This document shows, one piece after another, positions 11,180 through 22,074 of a stretch of 64,000 nucleotides of DNA. The DNA is taken from contig NC_061513.1 in the NCBI RefSeq assembly GCF_022539505.1, positions 346,285,617-346,349,616 of the forward strand. The letters are read 5' to 3'. Made by a program: the position numbers and the translations under genes. Under the pieces are notes generated by a model that saw only the letters and a program-made list of their open reading frames with translations, was not told where the DNA came from and ran no database searches. This DNA is from Lolium rigidum (taxonomy: Eukaryota; Streptophyta; Magnoliopsida; Poales; Poaceae). Position 1 is the stretch's first letter, and each line of letters starts with the position of its first letter.

Positions 11180-11615
11180 CAAATTTGGGTGATTACTTTC
11201 CTATTTACCTCATGGTGCTTAGGAGAAATAGATGTTGGCAAGCAATCCCGGTGATATCATGCAAATTTGGGTGATTATAGTTTCCTTATTTACCTCATGG
11301 TGTTTCACAGAAATATAGATGGTGGCAAGAAATCCCGGTGATATCATGCAAATTTGGGTGATTAGTTTCCTATTTTCCTCATGGTGTTTCACAGAAATAT
11401 AGATGGTGGCAAGAAATCCCAGTGATATCATGCAAATTTGGGTGATTAGTTTCCTATTTTCCCCATGGTGTTTCACAGAAATATAGATGGTGGCAAGAAG
11501 TCCCAGTGATATCATGCAAATTTGGGTGATTAGTTTCCTATTTTTCTCATGGTGTTTCACAGAAATATAGATGGTGGCAAGAAATCCCAGTGATATCATG
11601 CAAATTTGGGTAATC
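11180..11615. repeat. 84 bp tandem repeat array inside the mariner
   Basis: About four complete and two partial units, each close to 84 bp, containing CAAATTTGGGTGATTAG, CATGGTGTTTCACAGAAA and TAGATGGTGGCAAGAA. The first unit is the most diverged and one unit carries a 3 bp insertion; later units differ by a few substitutions. Because 84 is a multiple of three, the minus strand stays open (11219-11599) with a 28-residue period, which is a by-product and not a gene. A partial copy occurs beyond the transposase at about 13749-13782. Confidence 0.85.
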
Positions 11616-11955
11616 GTAGTTTCCTTCTTATGTAGTGAATCAGTAATGGCAAGATTGCATTACCTGAAACAGGTCAACGTAGTCCATTAGTTTTGGTCAT
11701 CAGTTTTGGGCTTTTGGCCACCTTCCCTGGCAACCTGGACAACATTTCAATTTAAGTTAAAAGCAATTGTAACATTTGACATGTCTTAATTATGTAGAGT
11801 TGCTGATATTGCACAGTGCATTTGCATATCCATAACAAGAACATAAGAAAATGATAAGCATAGTTGTAACTTCAAGAAGGCCAATTTATTTGCTAAAGTT
11901 AATGTGACCAGAATTTTATTTGCTAAAATGAAATTGGCAATTTAAACTTGCCTGT

Positions 11956-13228
11956 TTGCAGATAATAACACATCAAGAAGGCCGTATCTTCCTGAACTCA
12001 TCACTTCTTAGCTGCTCCTCGCAGGTATGCCTTTCAGTTGCTCCTTGCCGATCTACCTTTCAACTACTCGAGAGGATATGGAAACAAGCAAAGGACCAGA
12101 TTGCTCAAGGTCTAGAAGTTGATGTGTCGAGCAGAAAGAAAGGCAATGTTGGTCGTAAGAGAAAGGACCTCGACCTCGAGAGGATTTTGACAGTCCCTCT
12201 TAACAAGAGAAAGACAATTCGATCACTATCCAGGGCCCTTGGTGTTTGCCCCTCCACATTACACAGAAGGTTCCAGTGGTGTCAGGTGAAGCGTGTCACT
12301 AACACTTTAAAGACGTTGCTAACGCCAGCAAACATTATTCAGAGATTGAAATTTTGCGTCAGTATGCTGGATGAGAATGACAATGAGTTCACAACTTCTA
12401 TGTCGTCATTCAAAGAAATGGATGACACAGTCCACATATATAGACGAAAAGTGGTTCCACATGACAAAAAAGAAAAACAGCTACTACCTGCTCCTCGGAG
12501 AGCCTCCACCCTTGCGTGCCGTCCAGAACAAGAACTGTATTGGTAAAGTGATGTTTCTCACTGCGGTAGCCAAGCCAAGATATGAAGGGGAGGTTGTCAC
12601 TTTTGATGGCAAAATCGGCACGTGGGCTTTTGTGACGGAAACTCCAGCAGTTAAAAAGAGCAAAAACAGACCAAAAGGGACAATGATAGTGCAACCATTG
12701 ACAGTCACTCGAGAGGTTATGAGGAACTATATGTGCAACCTAGTGATACCTGCTATACAAGACAAGTGGTCAGATGAGGATGTAGGAATTTTCATACAGC
12801 AAGACAACGTGAAACCTCACATCCTACCTCATGATGAGGTTTTCCGACAGACCGTAGCACAGACAGATCTGGACATTAGGTTGTTGCAGCAACCTCCTAA
12901 TAGTCCAGACATGAATGTGCTCGACTTATGTTTCTTTCCATCTTTGCAGTCCCTCATTGATACTAGAGCACCTACAAGTATTAGGGAACTGATAGAGGAT
13001 GTGCAACAAGAGTACGAGAACTACAAGGTCAACATGTTGTATCGAAGCTTCTTGACACTCCAAGCATGTATGCGAGAGGTCATGAAAGCAGGAGGGGGAA
13101 TAAAATACGAGCCCCCGCACTTGCATAAGGACCTGAAGGAGAGAGAAGGAAGGCTACTAATCGCTCTATCAATCACATCCGAGCTACTTGTAAAAACTGA
13201 GCTTATAGAAAAAGGAGAGGCAAATTAG
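11956..13228 (+). pseudogene. Mariner-like transposase, DD39D, one frameshift
   Basis: The family cuts out and reinserts the element using three acidic residues that bind metal. The N-terminal half (frame of 11956-12546) has the basic GRKRKDLDLERI segment and a helix-turn-helix (TIRSLSRALGVCPSTLHRRF) for binding the inverted repeats. The catalytic half (frame of 12371-13228) has IDEKWF with D at 12443-12445, QQDNVKPH with D at 12803-12805, and NSPDMNVLDLCFF with D at 12923-12925. Exactly 39 residues separate the last two aspartates, the plant signature. The two halves are in different frames, so a shift lies between about 12420 and 12443. The true N-terminus is probably in an upstream exon, since an AG acceptor-like site precedes 11962 and the start here is not convincing. 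All catalytic residues survive. Confidence 0.88.
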
Positions 13229-14270
13229 AAAGAGTATGAGTGGAATAGGAGTGTTATTGTGTTCATATGAATATTGTAGAGAAAGGAAGAGTAATTCTAC
13301 TGTAGAGAAATGAGTATTGTTTTTATGTTGTAATTATGTCTAGTTATAAGGAGAAACTTTGGCTATGTTGCTTCACGTACTGTCATGAGGAGCTACTGTT
13401 AGATACTGTCAATTATACTTGCAGGGGTAGTATAATGAAGTTGAGAAAATATACTCCATGTTAGTATTGCGTTACAAAGTTCATTTGATAAATTTGACTG
13501 ATGAATTTGACACACAAGGCACAGGTGTTCAGAGAAATAGGATGGATAAATGCAGTGACACAAGTCAACAGGTGCCCAGGTGCACATAAACATGCACATA
13601 GTAGCTAGTGGGTTAATGTGCTAACTCTGTTAGTTACAAAGCTAATTCTTGCCAGGCTTCTTGAATTAACCCCAGTAAATATCCTGCCAATTTCTTGCAT
13701 TAGAATAGAAGAGAATGTTATAACGTGCAGTACCAATTCAAGAAAATTAATTTCCTTATTTACCATATGGTGTTTCACAGAGTAATGGCATTAACTTTAC
13801 CATAGTTAACACTTTCCTGTTGAAGAACTGCGAGGTGCTGAGCAGTGTCCCGCTGGTACTCTCAATATAGAACTTAAGTGTTGGTCCTGACACTAACTGG
13901 TCGATGTACTCGACGCTAGCATGAATTAGTCACTTGTTGTTCAAGAACAGACTGTCAGCTAGCGCAAGCTTAATCAGTAATAACAAGGCGACACAAGGCA
14001 AACCATAAGATATGTGCCTTGAGGTACCCAAACTGTTCTGAATCATATGGCAAACAATATACTCCAGCTTCTCAAAAGTAAAAAACTGTGAATCAAATGC
14101 GTGTACACTCCCCTTTAGAATCAGTAACACACCATCGCATCAAGCATACGAATGGGAATCAACTTGCAGATTAGTGAGTCCTCACCTACGTGTATTTTCC
14201 AAAGTTGCAGGAAGTATTTTCCAACTTACAGTAATTTGGACGAGAAAAAGATAGGGCAATGTAGTGATAC
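13229..14270. other. 3' non-coding part of the mariner
   Basis: AT-rich sequence after the transposase with no supported gene. It holds one partial copy of the 84 bp repeat (about 13749-13782: TTTCCTTATTTACC then ATGGTGTTTCACAGA). Confidence 0.6.
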
Positions 14271-14786
14271 CTCTGGGGCGGAGGCGGATGCCGACGCAGC
14301 GAGGCTGGAGCGGAGGCGAGCGGCGAGGAAGGTAGGCACACGGCAGCCCTAGAACGCCTGCCCCGTGGCCCTATAGCGGCACGCCGGCGGCGCAGCCTGG
14401 GAAACCATTGTGCGCAGCCCGTCGCGGCGGCGGTGTAGCGTGGACCTGCACTTGCGCAGCGTGGGAAGACCGTCGCGGCGGCCGGGAAGCAGCGGAAGGA
14501 AGACGGCGCCTCGCAGCTGACCAAAAGAATCGATTTTGGATCCAAAAATCGATCCTTGCCAGAGCATGGGCTAGGGTTTGTGGTTGGGCAGCCGGCTAAA
14601 GCTTCCCTGACATGGGATCGGCAGAGGAGGAAGAGGGGTTTCCGGAGCGCTGGTCGGGCAGCATCAGGAGTGCCACAGAATCGGCCTTCACCGGCGACGG
14701 GGCGGAATGGAGATTGGGGAATGGTGGTTGTGGACAAAATTTCTCAGGTGAAAAAGCGGGAGGGGGTTTTCGCAAAAACACCAACA

Positions 14787-14812
14787 CGCAGCTTTTTACG
14801 GGACGGAGGGAG
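14787..14812 (-). repeat. Right terminal inverted repeat of the mariner
   Basis: Reverse complement starts CTCCCTCCGTCCCGTAAAAA and is followed by TA at 14813-14814. Two mismatches to the left end. Confidence 0.9.
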
Positions 14813-15272
14813 TAATTATGTTTGATGCCGTTGGCAAGGTTTTAGTATATGAATGGAGTAAATCTTAATTACTCGTTTTACATCTGTATTATGATGTATA
14901 CGTACGCTTGTCGGCAACTAATTTCTTTCAGTGATCATGTTGCGAGTTTGTAAAACCCGATGTAGGTGCAACTTTGCTTTCAACCGAGGATGTATGTTTT
15001 GGCGGCAGCCCCCGAGCGAATCGATGGACCAAAGCCTGTCGCTCTTAAGTACTTCTGTAGTTTAAAGTATCGGTCATGGGTCTTTTCGTAATTGTATATT
15101 TGTTTCCCTTGCTATCTACAACGCTCGTATATTTTTTAGGCTTTTCTAGCAAAGGGTGAAAATTTCGTAGGTATTGCCTCGTAGCACTCGTAATTTCAAA
15201 GGCTTTTTAGTTGACAATCTCAGGTGAAATTTCGAGTAAACCAATGTTCTCTTTAGTATACGAAAAAGGTTC
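14813..15272. other. Non-coding gypsy sequence between mariner and inner gypsy element
   Basis: Continuation of the 23.7 kb element. It contains one more GCCCCCGAG word (about 15007) like those of the hairpin modules but no gene. It ends in the pentamer GGTTC (15268-15272), the target duplication of the next insertion. Confidence 0.6.
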
Positions 15273-16432
15273 TGTTGCGGTCAGAAACCCACCGGCGAGC
15301 AGCGACGGGCAACACAGTAGAGCCGGGAGGCTCCCAGGACTGCGGCTGGCCCTGGTCCCTCCGAGCGACGGCCCGCAAAGACTCGGCACGCACGTCCGAT
15401 GCTGGTGCAAGGGCGTGCCACCTGACCTATACCTGGTCAGGAAGGTGATGGAGATGCCTCGCTTAGTTTCCTGCATGGCATACACGTAAACATTAAATAC
15501 GAGCCTCGATCGGCTCTCAGGTTGTCCTGTGAATCAGCTCAAAGAGGCGATCCACCCATGATTCGCACGAGGTGTACGAATATATGGTGGTCCTGCTTGA
15601 TCAAAATAAAGCTAAAACGATCTACTACGATTTAGGGTTTTCACCACATAATCGGAACATCCTACTCGTGATTGAGCCTCGCGGCCACGCACGGTGTTCG
15701 TAAACCGACCCTAGGCAAGGCCTAAAAACCAACACGAGGTTGATCCCGGAACATCCTGTCTAGGGCTAGCAAACTACACCCTACGCGCCACTTGGATCCT
15801 TCAACCCGTTTGTAAGGCCTAACTATGCAGATATTAAACTAATCCTTGAAGAACAAGGAGCAACCATAACGGATCGGATCTACTAAATAATGATCAAGCG
15901 GGGTGCCGCCCTTACACCTAAGATAGGCGTAAGGGTGGCTAGATGTCTAAGGGTTGCACGACGATAGCATATGATACGATGAACAATGCTAACCCTAACG
16001 CATCTAAGATAACTACGTTGCTCGCCATCAAAAAGGCTTCAGTACGAGCAACGCATGAACAGCGAATAAACTTGTACTGCCTAGATCGCAAGATGCGATC
16101 TAGGCAGCATGATGCTTACCCGGAAGAAACCCTCGACACAAGGGAGTTGGCGATGCGCCTAGATTGGTTTGTGGTGAACGTGATTGTTGTTTATTTCATA
16201 AACCCTAGATACATATTTATAGTCCGTAGACTTTCTAACGTGGGAATAATCCCCACCGTGCACGAGCCAAACTCTAACTAACCGACACGTATCCTACTAT
16301 ATTACAGATACACGGGCAAACTAGCCCAAACTTTGGATATAAGGCCGATTCACGTATATTCTTCCATGTATATTCTTCAAGCCCATCTTGATCGCGGCCC
16401 ACCTCTGACTCGGTCAAATTCTGGTGATAACA
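15273..16432 (-). repeat. 3' LTR (left copy) of the inner gypsy element
   Basis: 1160 bp. Differs from the right copy at scattered positions. One difference is at the ATCGGCTC/GAGCCGAT dyad, where both arms carry one change here (about 15533-15551). The open frame 15943-16281 appears in both LTRs at the same place but has no known domain. Confidence 0.92.
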
Positions 16433-16728
16433 CATGCCCCCTGGTTTTGGAATTGATAATTCCAAAATCACTCTGCTTTTTCTTCGTCGGGTCATGTCGT
16501 GGCAGAGCAGAACCGTCGCAGCATCCTTCATCATGATGCCCTGCCTTCTCAACTTCTCCGCGTGACCTGGCAGTTTTTTTTTTCTCTTGGGCACCACCTC
16601 CTCGGAAACTGCTGTGGCATTGAATCTCCACTATATCTCCTTTATTTAACTGCGCCGCATGGTTCGCCACTTCATCCCCTTGCTCTGTTCCGGCTATCGG
16701 CACCGAAAAACCCTCTTTTCCTGTAGCA
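16433..16728 (+). promoter_or_regulatory. Presumed promoter and leader of the inner antisense ORF; polypurine tract of the element on the other strand
   Basis: Next to the LTR the minus strand reads CCAGGGGGCATG, a purine-rich tract fitting the plus-strand primer. On the plus strand a TATTTAA word at 16643-16649 lies about 80 bp before the ATG at 16729, followed by a C/T-rich stretch, which looks like a small plant promoter and leader. The promoter role is inference. Confidence 0.4.
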
Positions 16729-17197
16729 ATGTCTTCCTCTTCCTCCACCTCCTCGGGCCTCTCCCTCCGGTCTTCCTCCTCGAGCGAGCGGGAGTGGAAC
16801 TTTGATCATGTGCCGGACGGCCCACTCGAAGCACTCGTCGGGTCAGATGGTGACTTACCTCTGACCGATGGGGAAGACGACCTCAAGTTCCTCATCGAAG
16901 GGGAGCTGAAGAGTGAAAGCGAAGACGACCTCCACCCCTGGGCGAAACCCACCTTCTCCGACGGGGAGGGGGAAGAAGAAGAAGTAGAGGAAGAAAAGGA
17001 AAAGGAGGAGGATAATTCCTCCTCCTCCGCTGGGTATCCGCCGGCAAAGCGATTCCGCGCTTGGGCGGACAGCGAGGACGATGATGAATGACGAGGAAGA
17101 AGAGGCTCCGGCCGAGGGCTGGGGTAGCAGCGACGAGGAACTCTCCGGAAGCAGTGCCGACGGCAGCAATGCCGACGACGAGGCCAGCGAGGACTAG
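16729..17197 (+). pseudogene. Acidic antisense ORF of the inner gypsy element, one frameshift
   Basis: Starts MSSSSSTSSGLSLRSSSSSE, followed by a strongly acidic body with an EEEEVEEEKEKEE run and a basic PPAKRFRAW segment that could be a nuclear-targeting patch. The frame closes at 17089-17091, but a one-base shift continues the same composition (DEEEEAPAEGWGSSDEEL) to TAG at 17195-17197, so the original protein was about 155 residues. It is opposite to gag-pro and sits between pro and the 3' LTR, the same place as the antisense gene of the outer element, but shares no recognisable sequence with it. Function is unknown; an acidic, disordered nuclear protein is a guess. Confidence 0.55.
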
Positions 17198-17218
17198 TAA
17201 AGTAGGACTAGTAGCCCC

Positions 17219-17275
17219 TGAGCAATCGGCTCTTCTTTTGTTTTCCCTTTCTTGAGCAATCGGCTCTTCTTTTGT
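17219..17275 (+). repeat. Direct repeat after the inner antisense ORF
   Basis: The 23-mer starting TGAGCAATCGGCTC occurs at 17219-17241 and 17253-17275. It lies directly downstream of the antisense ORF, where its 3' end would be. Each copy includes an ATCGGC word. Confidence 0.8.
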
Positions 17276-18703
17276 AAAAAACCCCTCTTATTATGAAGAA
17301 GAACTTCTCAGCTGATTCTGTCCTTTCACCAAATTTACCGATTGCCAAAATAAGTCAACAAATTATGAGCCGATGGCAGCGCACCGGTCCTTGCCATGAA
17401 AACGCGAGCAGAGCCAACTCTATTGTTTACCCAAATGGTAACCTGTGGCCTGTCCGCAAGGGCAAAACCCAATTCTCCAAAGCGCCACTTGAACAGATCC
17501 AACCCACGGCCATACGAACCTCAGATGTCGATCACGCAGGTTCGCAACTGCAATGAATCCATAGGCAGCACCATCCAATGCCCACGCTATGGTTTCCAGC
17601 CTGAAGGTGATCCTTAACTGTCCCTTACTGTCCGAACATAGCGCCTTGCTCTATCTTTTCGCAGAAACAGAAATGGTTCTGACCCTGTAGATGATGACGG
17701 CTTCTCTTTCAGCAGCTCCAGTAGTCTTCTACTGCAACAACTCACCGCTTTCGAAGAAGGTTATGATGCAGGATCAGCCGATGACACTCCAATCGGCTTC
17801 TAAAAACAGAGCATCTACCAGGCCAGCTGCCCCCCGAGCCTTAGTCAAGGCGAGAATAACGGTGAGGATGCACAGATCTGAACTCGGGTAATTCCGAGAC
17901 AGCCACCATGCAGAGTCAGCCAAACTTGCCCCCATCGATCGTCTTTTCTTCCGTTGCAAGCCGATATTGTAGACGAAACACCAACGGCTTAAAGAACAGA
18001 AGGCTGCCTTGTATGCCAAAACTGACGCTTCTGACAGTACTGCTGAACTGGCGCAAAGGGTTGGAAGTCCTCGACGAGAAAGTTCAGGCACCAAAATCGG
18101 CTCATTACGGCTGAGGAAGCTCTCATTGTTCACTCCCTCGAGGAAGCAGAAGGCCTCACAGCTGAACTAGATTTGGTGAAAATCCGCGTCTTGAACACGC
18201 AGCAGGTAGATCCTGTGTAATTGTACTAGAGTCGATGGCTGTGCATCGGCTTTGTTTCTTAGCTCTAAAGTCGATGTCCTTGCATCGGCTGTATACCATG
18301 AGAATTTTTTTTTTACTGGCCGATTTTCTATCGGCCCCCAATATTTCACTGCACATGTATCGCACATGTTCATCTGCACATGTTCATCTGATTAGGTGCC
18401 CCCCGAGCCGAATCTGCCAGGTAACTGCGGATATCGGCTCTGTAGTTAGCCAAGGCACTGTATTTGAACGTCGGCTCCGTTAGGACTAATGTTAACTCTC
18501 ATCAGCCGACGTAAAACAGCTGCCCATTAGATCGACGTTGAACACAGGCAGAATGTGTGGTGAGGATAATTTTGGCCGATTGCTGGAATCGGCCTCCACG
18601 TTGATCGAATCGCTCAATGAAGGTTTTGCAATGTTCCTCCATAGATCTTTGGGGCCGATCCCAAGGATCGGCCTCGCCACGTTTGCCCATCGGTTCGTTC
18701 TTG
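17276..18703. other. Non-coding spacer rich in GCCGAT/ATCGGC inverted repeats
   Basis: No supported gene on either strand. The hexamer GCCGAT or its complement occurs about fourteen times. Three pairs form perfect inverted repeats: 18318-18336 (arms 7, spacer 5), 18574-18594 (arms 8, spacer 5) and 18653-18673 (arms 9, spacer 3). The last two lie just beyond the end of gag-pro, in its 3' untranslated region. Confidence 0.65.
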
Positions 18704-21700
18704 CTACACGGTCAGGCCGGTGGATAAGACCAGCCTAACCCCATCCTTTGTCACGTCGATGCGCTCGCGATCGTCCAAATTGATGCCTGAGAGTGGCTCT
18801 TGGCCTGCTTGTTTCCCAAGCGTTCATGCCGGCCGTTGAAATCTCGGCTGAGTCATCTGCATGGACGACCTCTACCTCATCTCCATCCCACTGTATTACG
18901 CATTGGTGCATCGTGGATGGAATGCAACGATTGGCGTGGATCCAATCTCTTCCTAGCGGGACGAGCATAGGTGCTCTTGCTTGTCGACGATAAAGAACGT
19001 CGTAGGGATGGTTTTCCTTCCTACGGTCGGATCCACGTTCGGAACACCTTGTGCGTCGGACGCTTGGCCGTTGAAATCGCTCGGTGTCACGTTGGTCTTG
19101 ATCAGATCCGAGCTAGAGCGTCCCAACCGACGTAGCATGGAGTATGGCATAATGTTGATCGCCGCTCCGGTGTCCACCGAGCATCTTGTTGACAGGCTGC
19201 CCATTGATATAACCTCGCAAGTACGGGGCCTTCGGATGTCCGTAGCTTCTTTCTCGTGGCTTCTCAAAGATAACCGGCCGTGGGCCGCGATCCAAGTTGT
19301 GCCACGGGTGCCTCGTCTAATCCTGGAGCACTAAACTCCGTCGGAAGGATGAACACCATGTTTGTGCCAGCCGATGTTTCATCATCGGCTTTCCTTTGCT
19401 TGGGGCGCCACTCCATTTTTTGTGGTCGACCCTCTTCATCCAGGGTTCGCTGAATTTTCGCGGCCAGATCAGGCCGCGCCTTCCTTAGCCTGTGCAGGTA
19501 TAACCTTTCGGTTTCCTCCAAGCCACGCAATCGCTGAACCCTACGCTTTTGGGAACGACTGAGTCCATCAGGGCACCACCTTGGCCGGTGGTACCTGTCT
19601 TCTTCTTCTTCATCATCGTCTTCCAAATTCTCGAGATCTTCCACCCGAGGGGACTCAGCGTGCTTGTTCCTAGGTGGGAGAGGCCCTAGACGTTTGAACA
19701 CGGACACGTTAGCCGCATCCTTCCTCTTCTCGTCTACATTACGGGCGGTTGCCGATTGTAGGCAATCGGCTCATTCCTGAATCCCAGCAGTGTCTGAAGA
19801 AGGGACAGTCCCAGTGCCTATCCTCGTCGTCTTGCTCCCTTAACCTTTCCTTGGCGTGGCGCTCATATCTCTCCTCGTCGCGATCATGCCGACGACGTCT
19901 CCTGGCGTCCCTAGCCAGACGATCCCTTTCATCATCGTCGTTGGGTCGTCGGCGTTGGTCATATTGACTCACATACTTGTTGAGGAGGTGATCGAGAGAG
20001 AGGTCGGCTGATATCTCACGTTCCTCACTTCTCCCTCGTGATGTAGCGCTTGCCATCGTGACGGAGCCGATCGCGTGGAACGGCTTCCTCTGTGTCCTTG
20101 CTACGAGAGCAGCTGCCCTCGTCTCCGTCCTTACCAGAGTGGTGTCCAAGTCCTACCATGTTGATGTTGAACGAGAAACTTGGCTGGCACCCTCCAGGGT
20201 AAGTGCACTCCACCATGTTAACGGCGGGGAAGGGGTGAGTGTCGACTTTCATGGCGTACTGGTTGAAAATTAGACGTCCTTGTTCTATCGCCATTTGGAT
20301 CTGCTGACGCCACACCCTGCAGTCGTTGGTGGTATGGGAGAACGAGTTATGCCATTTGCAGTATGGCTTTCCGTTCAGCTCCTGTACCGTGGGGATTTTG
20401 AGGCCTTCGGGTATCTTCAGCTGCTTCTCCTTGAGTAAGAGGTCGAAGATTTGCTCAGTTTTAGTCACGTCAAAATCAAACCCTCTGGGCGGACCTGGTG
20501 GCTTAACCCATTTGCAGGACACGGGGTTGCCCCCCGAGTCCATTCAGCCACTCGCTACCTCTTGATCTCCCGCAGAGCCTCCGTCTTCATCCGCCTCAAC
20601 CAGGACTACCGCACGCTTGAATTTGTCCTGGTACAAGTCTGGGTGGCGCTGTTCATATAAAGACAGTTTCTGAACCATGTGCGCCAGTGAAGGGTAGTCT
20701 GCTTGGGAGGCCATATCCTTGATTGGTGATGCAAGGCCCACCACTGCCAACTCGACTGCTTCTTTTTCAGTCACACGAGCCGAATAACATCGGTTCCTAA
20801 CAAGTCTGAAGCGCTGGACGTATTCTGCCACAGTTTCTCCACGCTTCTGACGTACTTGTGCTAGATCGGCAATGCCGGCCTCGGAAGCCTCGAGTGATAC
20901 CGCATGTGGAACTGCTCTTCCAACTGCTTCCACGTCCGAATTGAGTCTGGTGGCAGTGATGTGTACCACCCGAAAGCCGATCCTGTGAGGGACTGTGCGA
21001 AGAACCTCACACGCAGTTCATCTGCTGCTGAGATCATGCCCAGCTGTGCCAAATATCGGCTCACGTGCTCGATGGAGCTGGAACCATCTGATCCATTAAA
21101 CTTGGAGAAATCAGGGAGCCGATATTTGGGTGGTAGTGGGATCAACTCGTACTCGTTGGGGTACGGCTTGGAATAGCCGATTGTCCTCCTCTTCGGCACC
21201 ATGCCGAACTGGTCTCTCAGGATGGTACTGATTTGATCCGCGGTGCTGGCTGCAGGAGTCGAACTCTGAAGATTCGCCGGAGTGGCATACTTAGCCAGCC
21301 ATGCTTGCTTTTCCAGCTACGGGCCAAGCTGCGGGAGCTGAGCTGCGGAGGTTTGTCGGAGTGGCATACTTAGCTAGCCACGTCTCGCTTCTCAAGATAC
21401 TGTTCCCGAAGTTCCTCCTGTTGTTCCGAGAGGTCCCCGCTGTTGCGATCGGTTTGTGAGTGCCCGATTCTTGCGGTCCGGCACGTATGTGCACGTGTAC
21501 CCGTGAGGGATCTCCTTCGGCGCCTCATGCAAGAACCGGTAGTCACTAGGGTCACCACCGATCTTGTAGACGACGTATGCAGGTGAACTCGGCACTTCTG
21601 GTGCTGCCAACGCGAATGGCAGCGGTGGACGGGACTCGGAGTGGCATCTCTCCTTGGTAAGTCCCGAGAGCTGGTCCTGACGGAGAGTACTGATGCCTCA

Positions 21701-22013
21701 TGATTTCCTGGATCACCCGAAGAGCGACACGCTCCAAAGTGTTCACCAGGCTCTCAGAATGGCGGTGCAGCGAGTGAGCTACCATGTAGTTAATCTCCTG
21801 ACGCAGGGACCTGGTGCGTTCTTCTGACGGGACGGACAGGTCCACTCCATCGAGCGCACCTTCAGGTGAGAACCCTTTCCACCTGATGCCATGTGAGCGG
21901 GTTCTGTGAAAAGAGCCGATGAGGTCGGCTTCGAGGATCGCTTTGACCTCATCATACTTCTTCTTGAGCTCCTCGGTCAGATCCTCGTACGTGACTGGGG
22001 TGCCGTCCGCCAT
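18704..22013 (-). pseudogene. Gag-protease polyprotein of the inner gypsy element, multiple frameshifts
   Basis: Starts at ATG 22011-22013 (MADGTPVTYEDLTEELKKKY). Gag core with SLTGSAFGWYTSLPPDSI and WKQLEEQFHMRYH fits the Retrotrans_gag fold. A Cys/His-rich segment YCKWHNSFSHTTNDCRVW follows, then a very Arg/Asp/Glu-rich segment with DCPFFRHCWDSG. The protease has the active site VDTGAAINIMPYSML at about 19150-19195, then LGRDWIHANRCIPSTMHQC. The frame that continues the family pattern ends at TAG 18704-18706, soon after protease, and nothing like reverse transcriptase follows. The coding sequence changes frame at least six times (for example near 21610, 21430, 20900, 19720, 19280 and 18800). 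Gag packages RNA and protease processes it; polymerase would have to come from elsewhere. Confidence 0.85.
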
Positions 22014-22074
22014 CTCAGATGTAGATGGCGATGCGGTTGATGTCGAAGACGGTCCCACCGGGCGTGCCGGAATG

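Larger units (their letters stand above)
10635..14812 (+). mobile_element. Plant mariner-like transposon (Tc1/mariner, DD39D), 4178 bp, inactive
   Basis: Terminal inverted repeats start CTCCCTCCGTCCCG at both ends, with TA on each side (10633-10634 and 14813-14814), the mariner target duplication. The interior holds a mariner transposase with a DDD triad (11956-13228). GC-rich arms lie at both ends (about 10740-11000 and 14270-14520) and an array of 84 bp repeats lies at about 11180-11615. It inserted into the region of the gypsy element just after the antisense gene. It is the autonomous size class, and it shares ends with Stowaway MITEs, so relatives could have mobilised such MITEs. Confidence 0.9.

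Noticed and set aside
11219..11599. 126-codon minus-strand ORF with a 28-residue repeat
   Set aside because: It is the shadow of the 84 bp tandem repeat (84 is divisible by three) and has no non-repeat coding context.
11180..11615. CRISPR-like regular repeat array
   Set aside because: Units are contiguous with no unique spacers, 84 bp long, and lie inside a plant mariner transposon.
15943..16281. 112-codon ORF repeated at 22746-23084
   Set aside because: Both are within the LTRs of the inner gypsy element and antisense to its transcription; no domain recognised.
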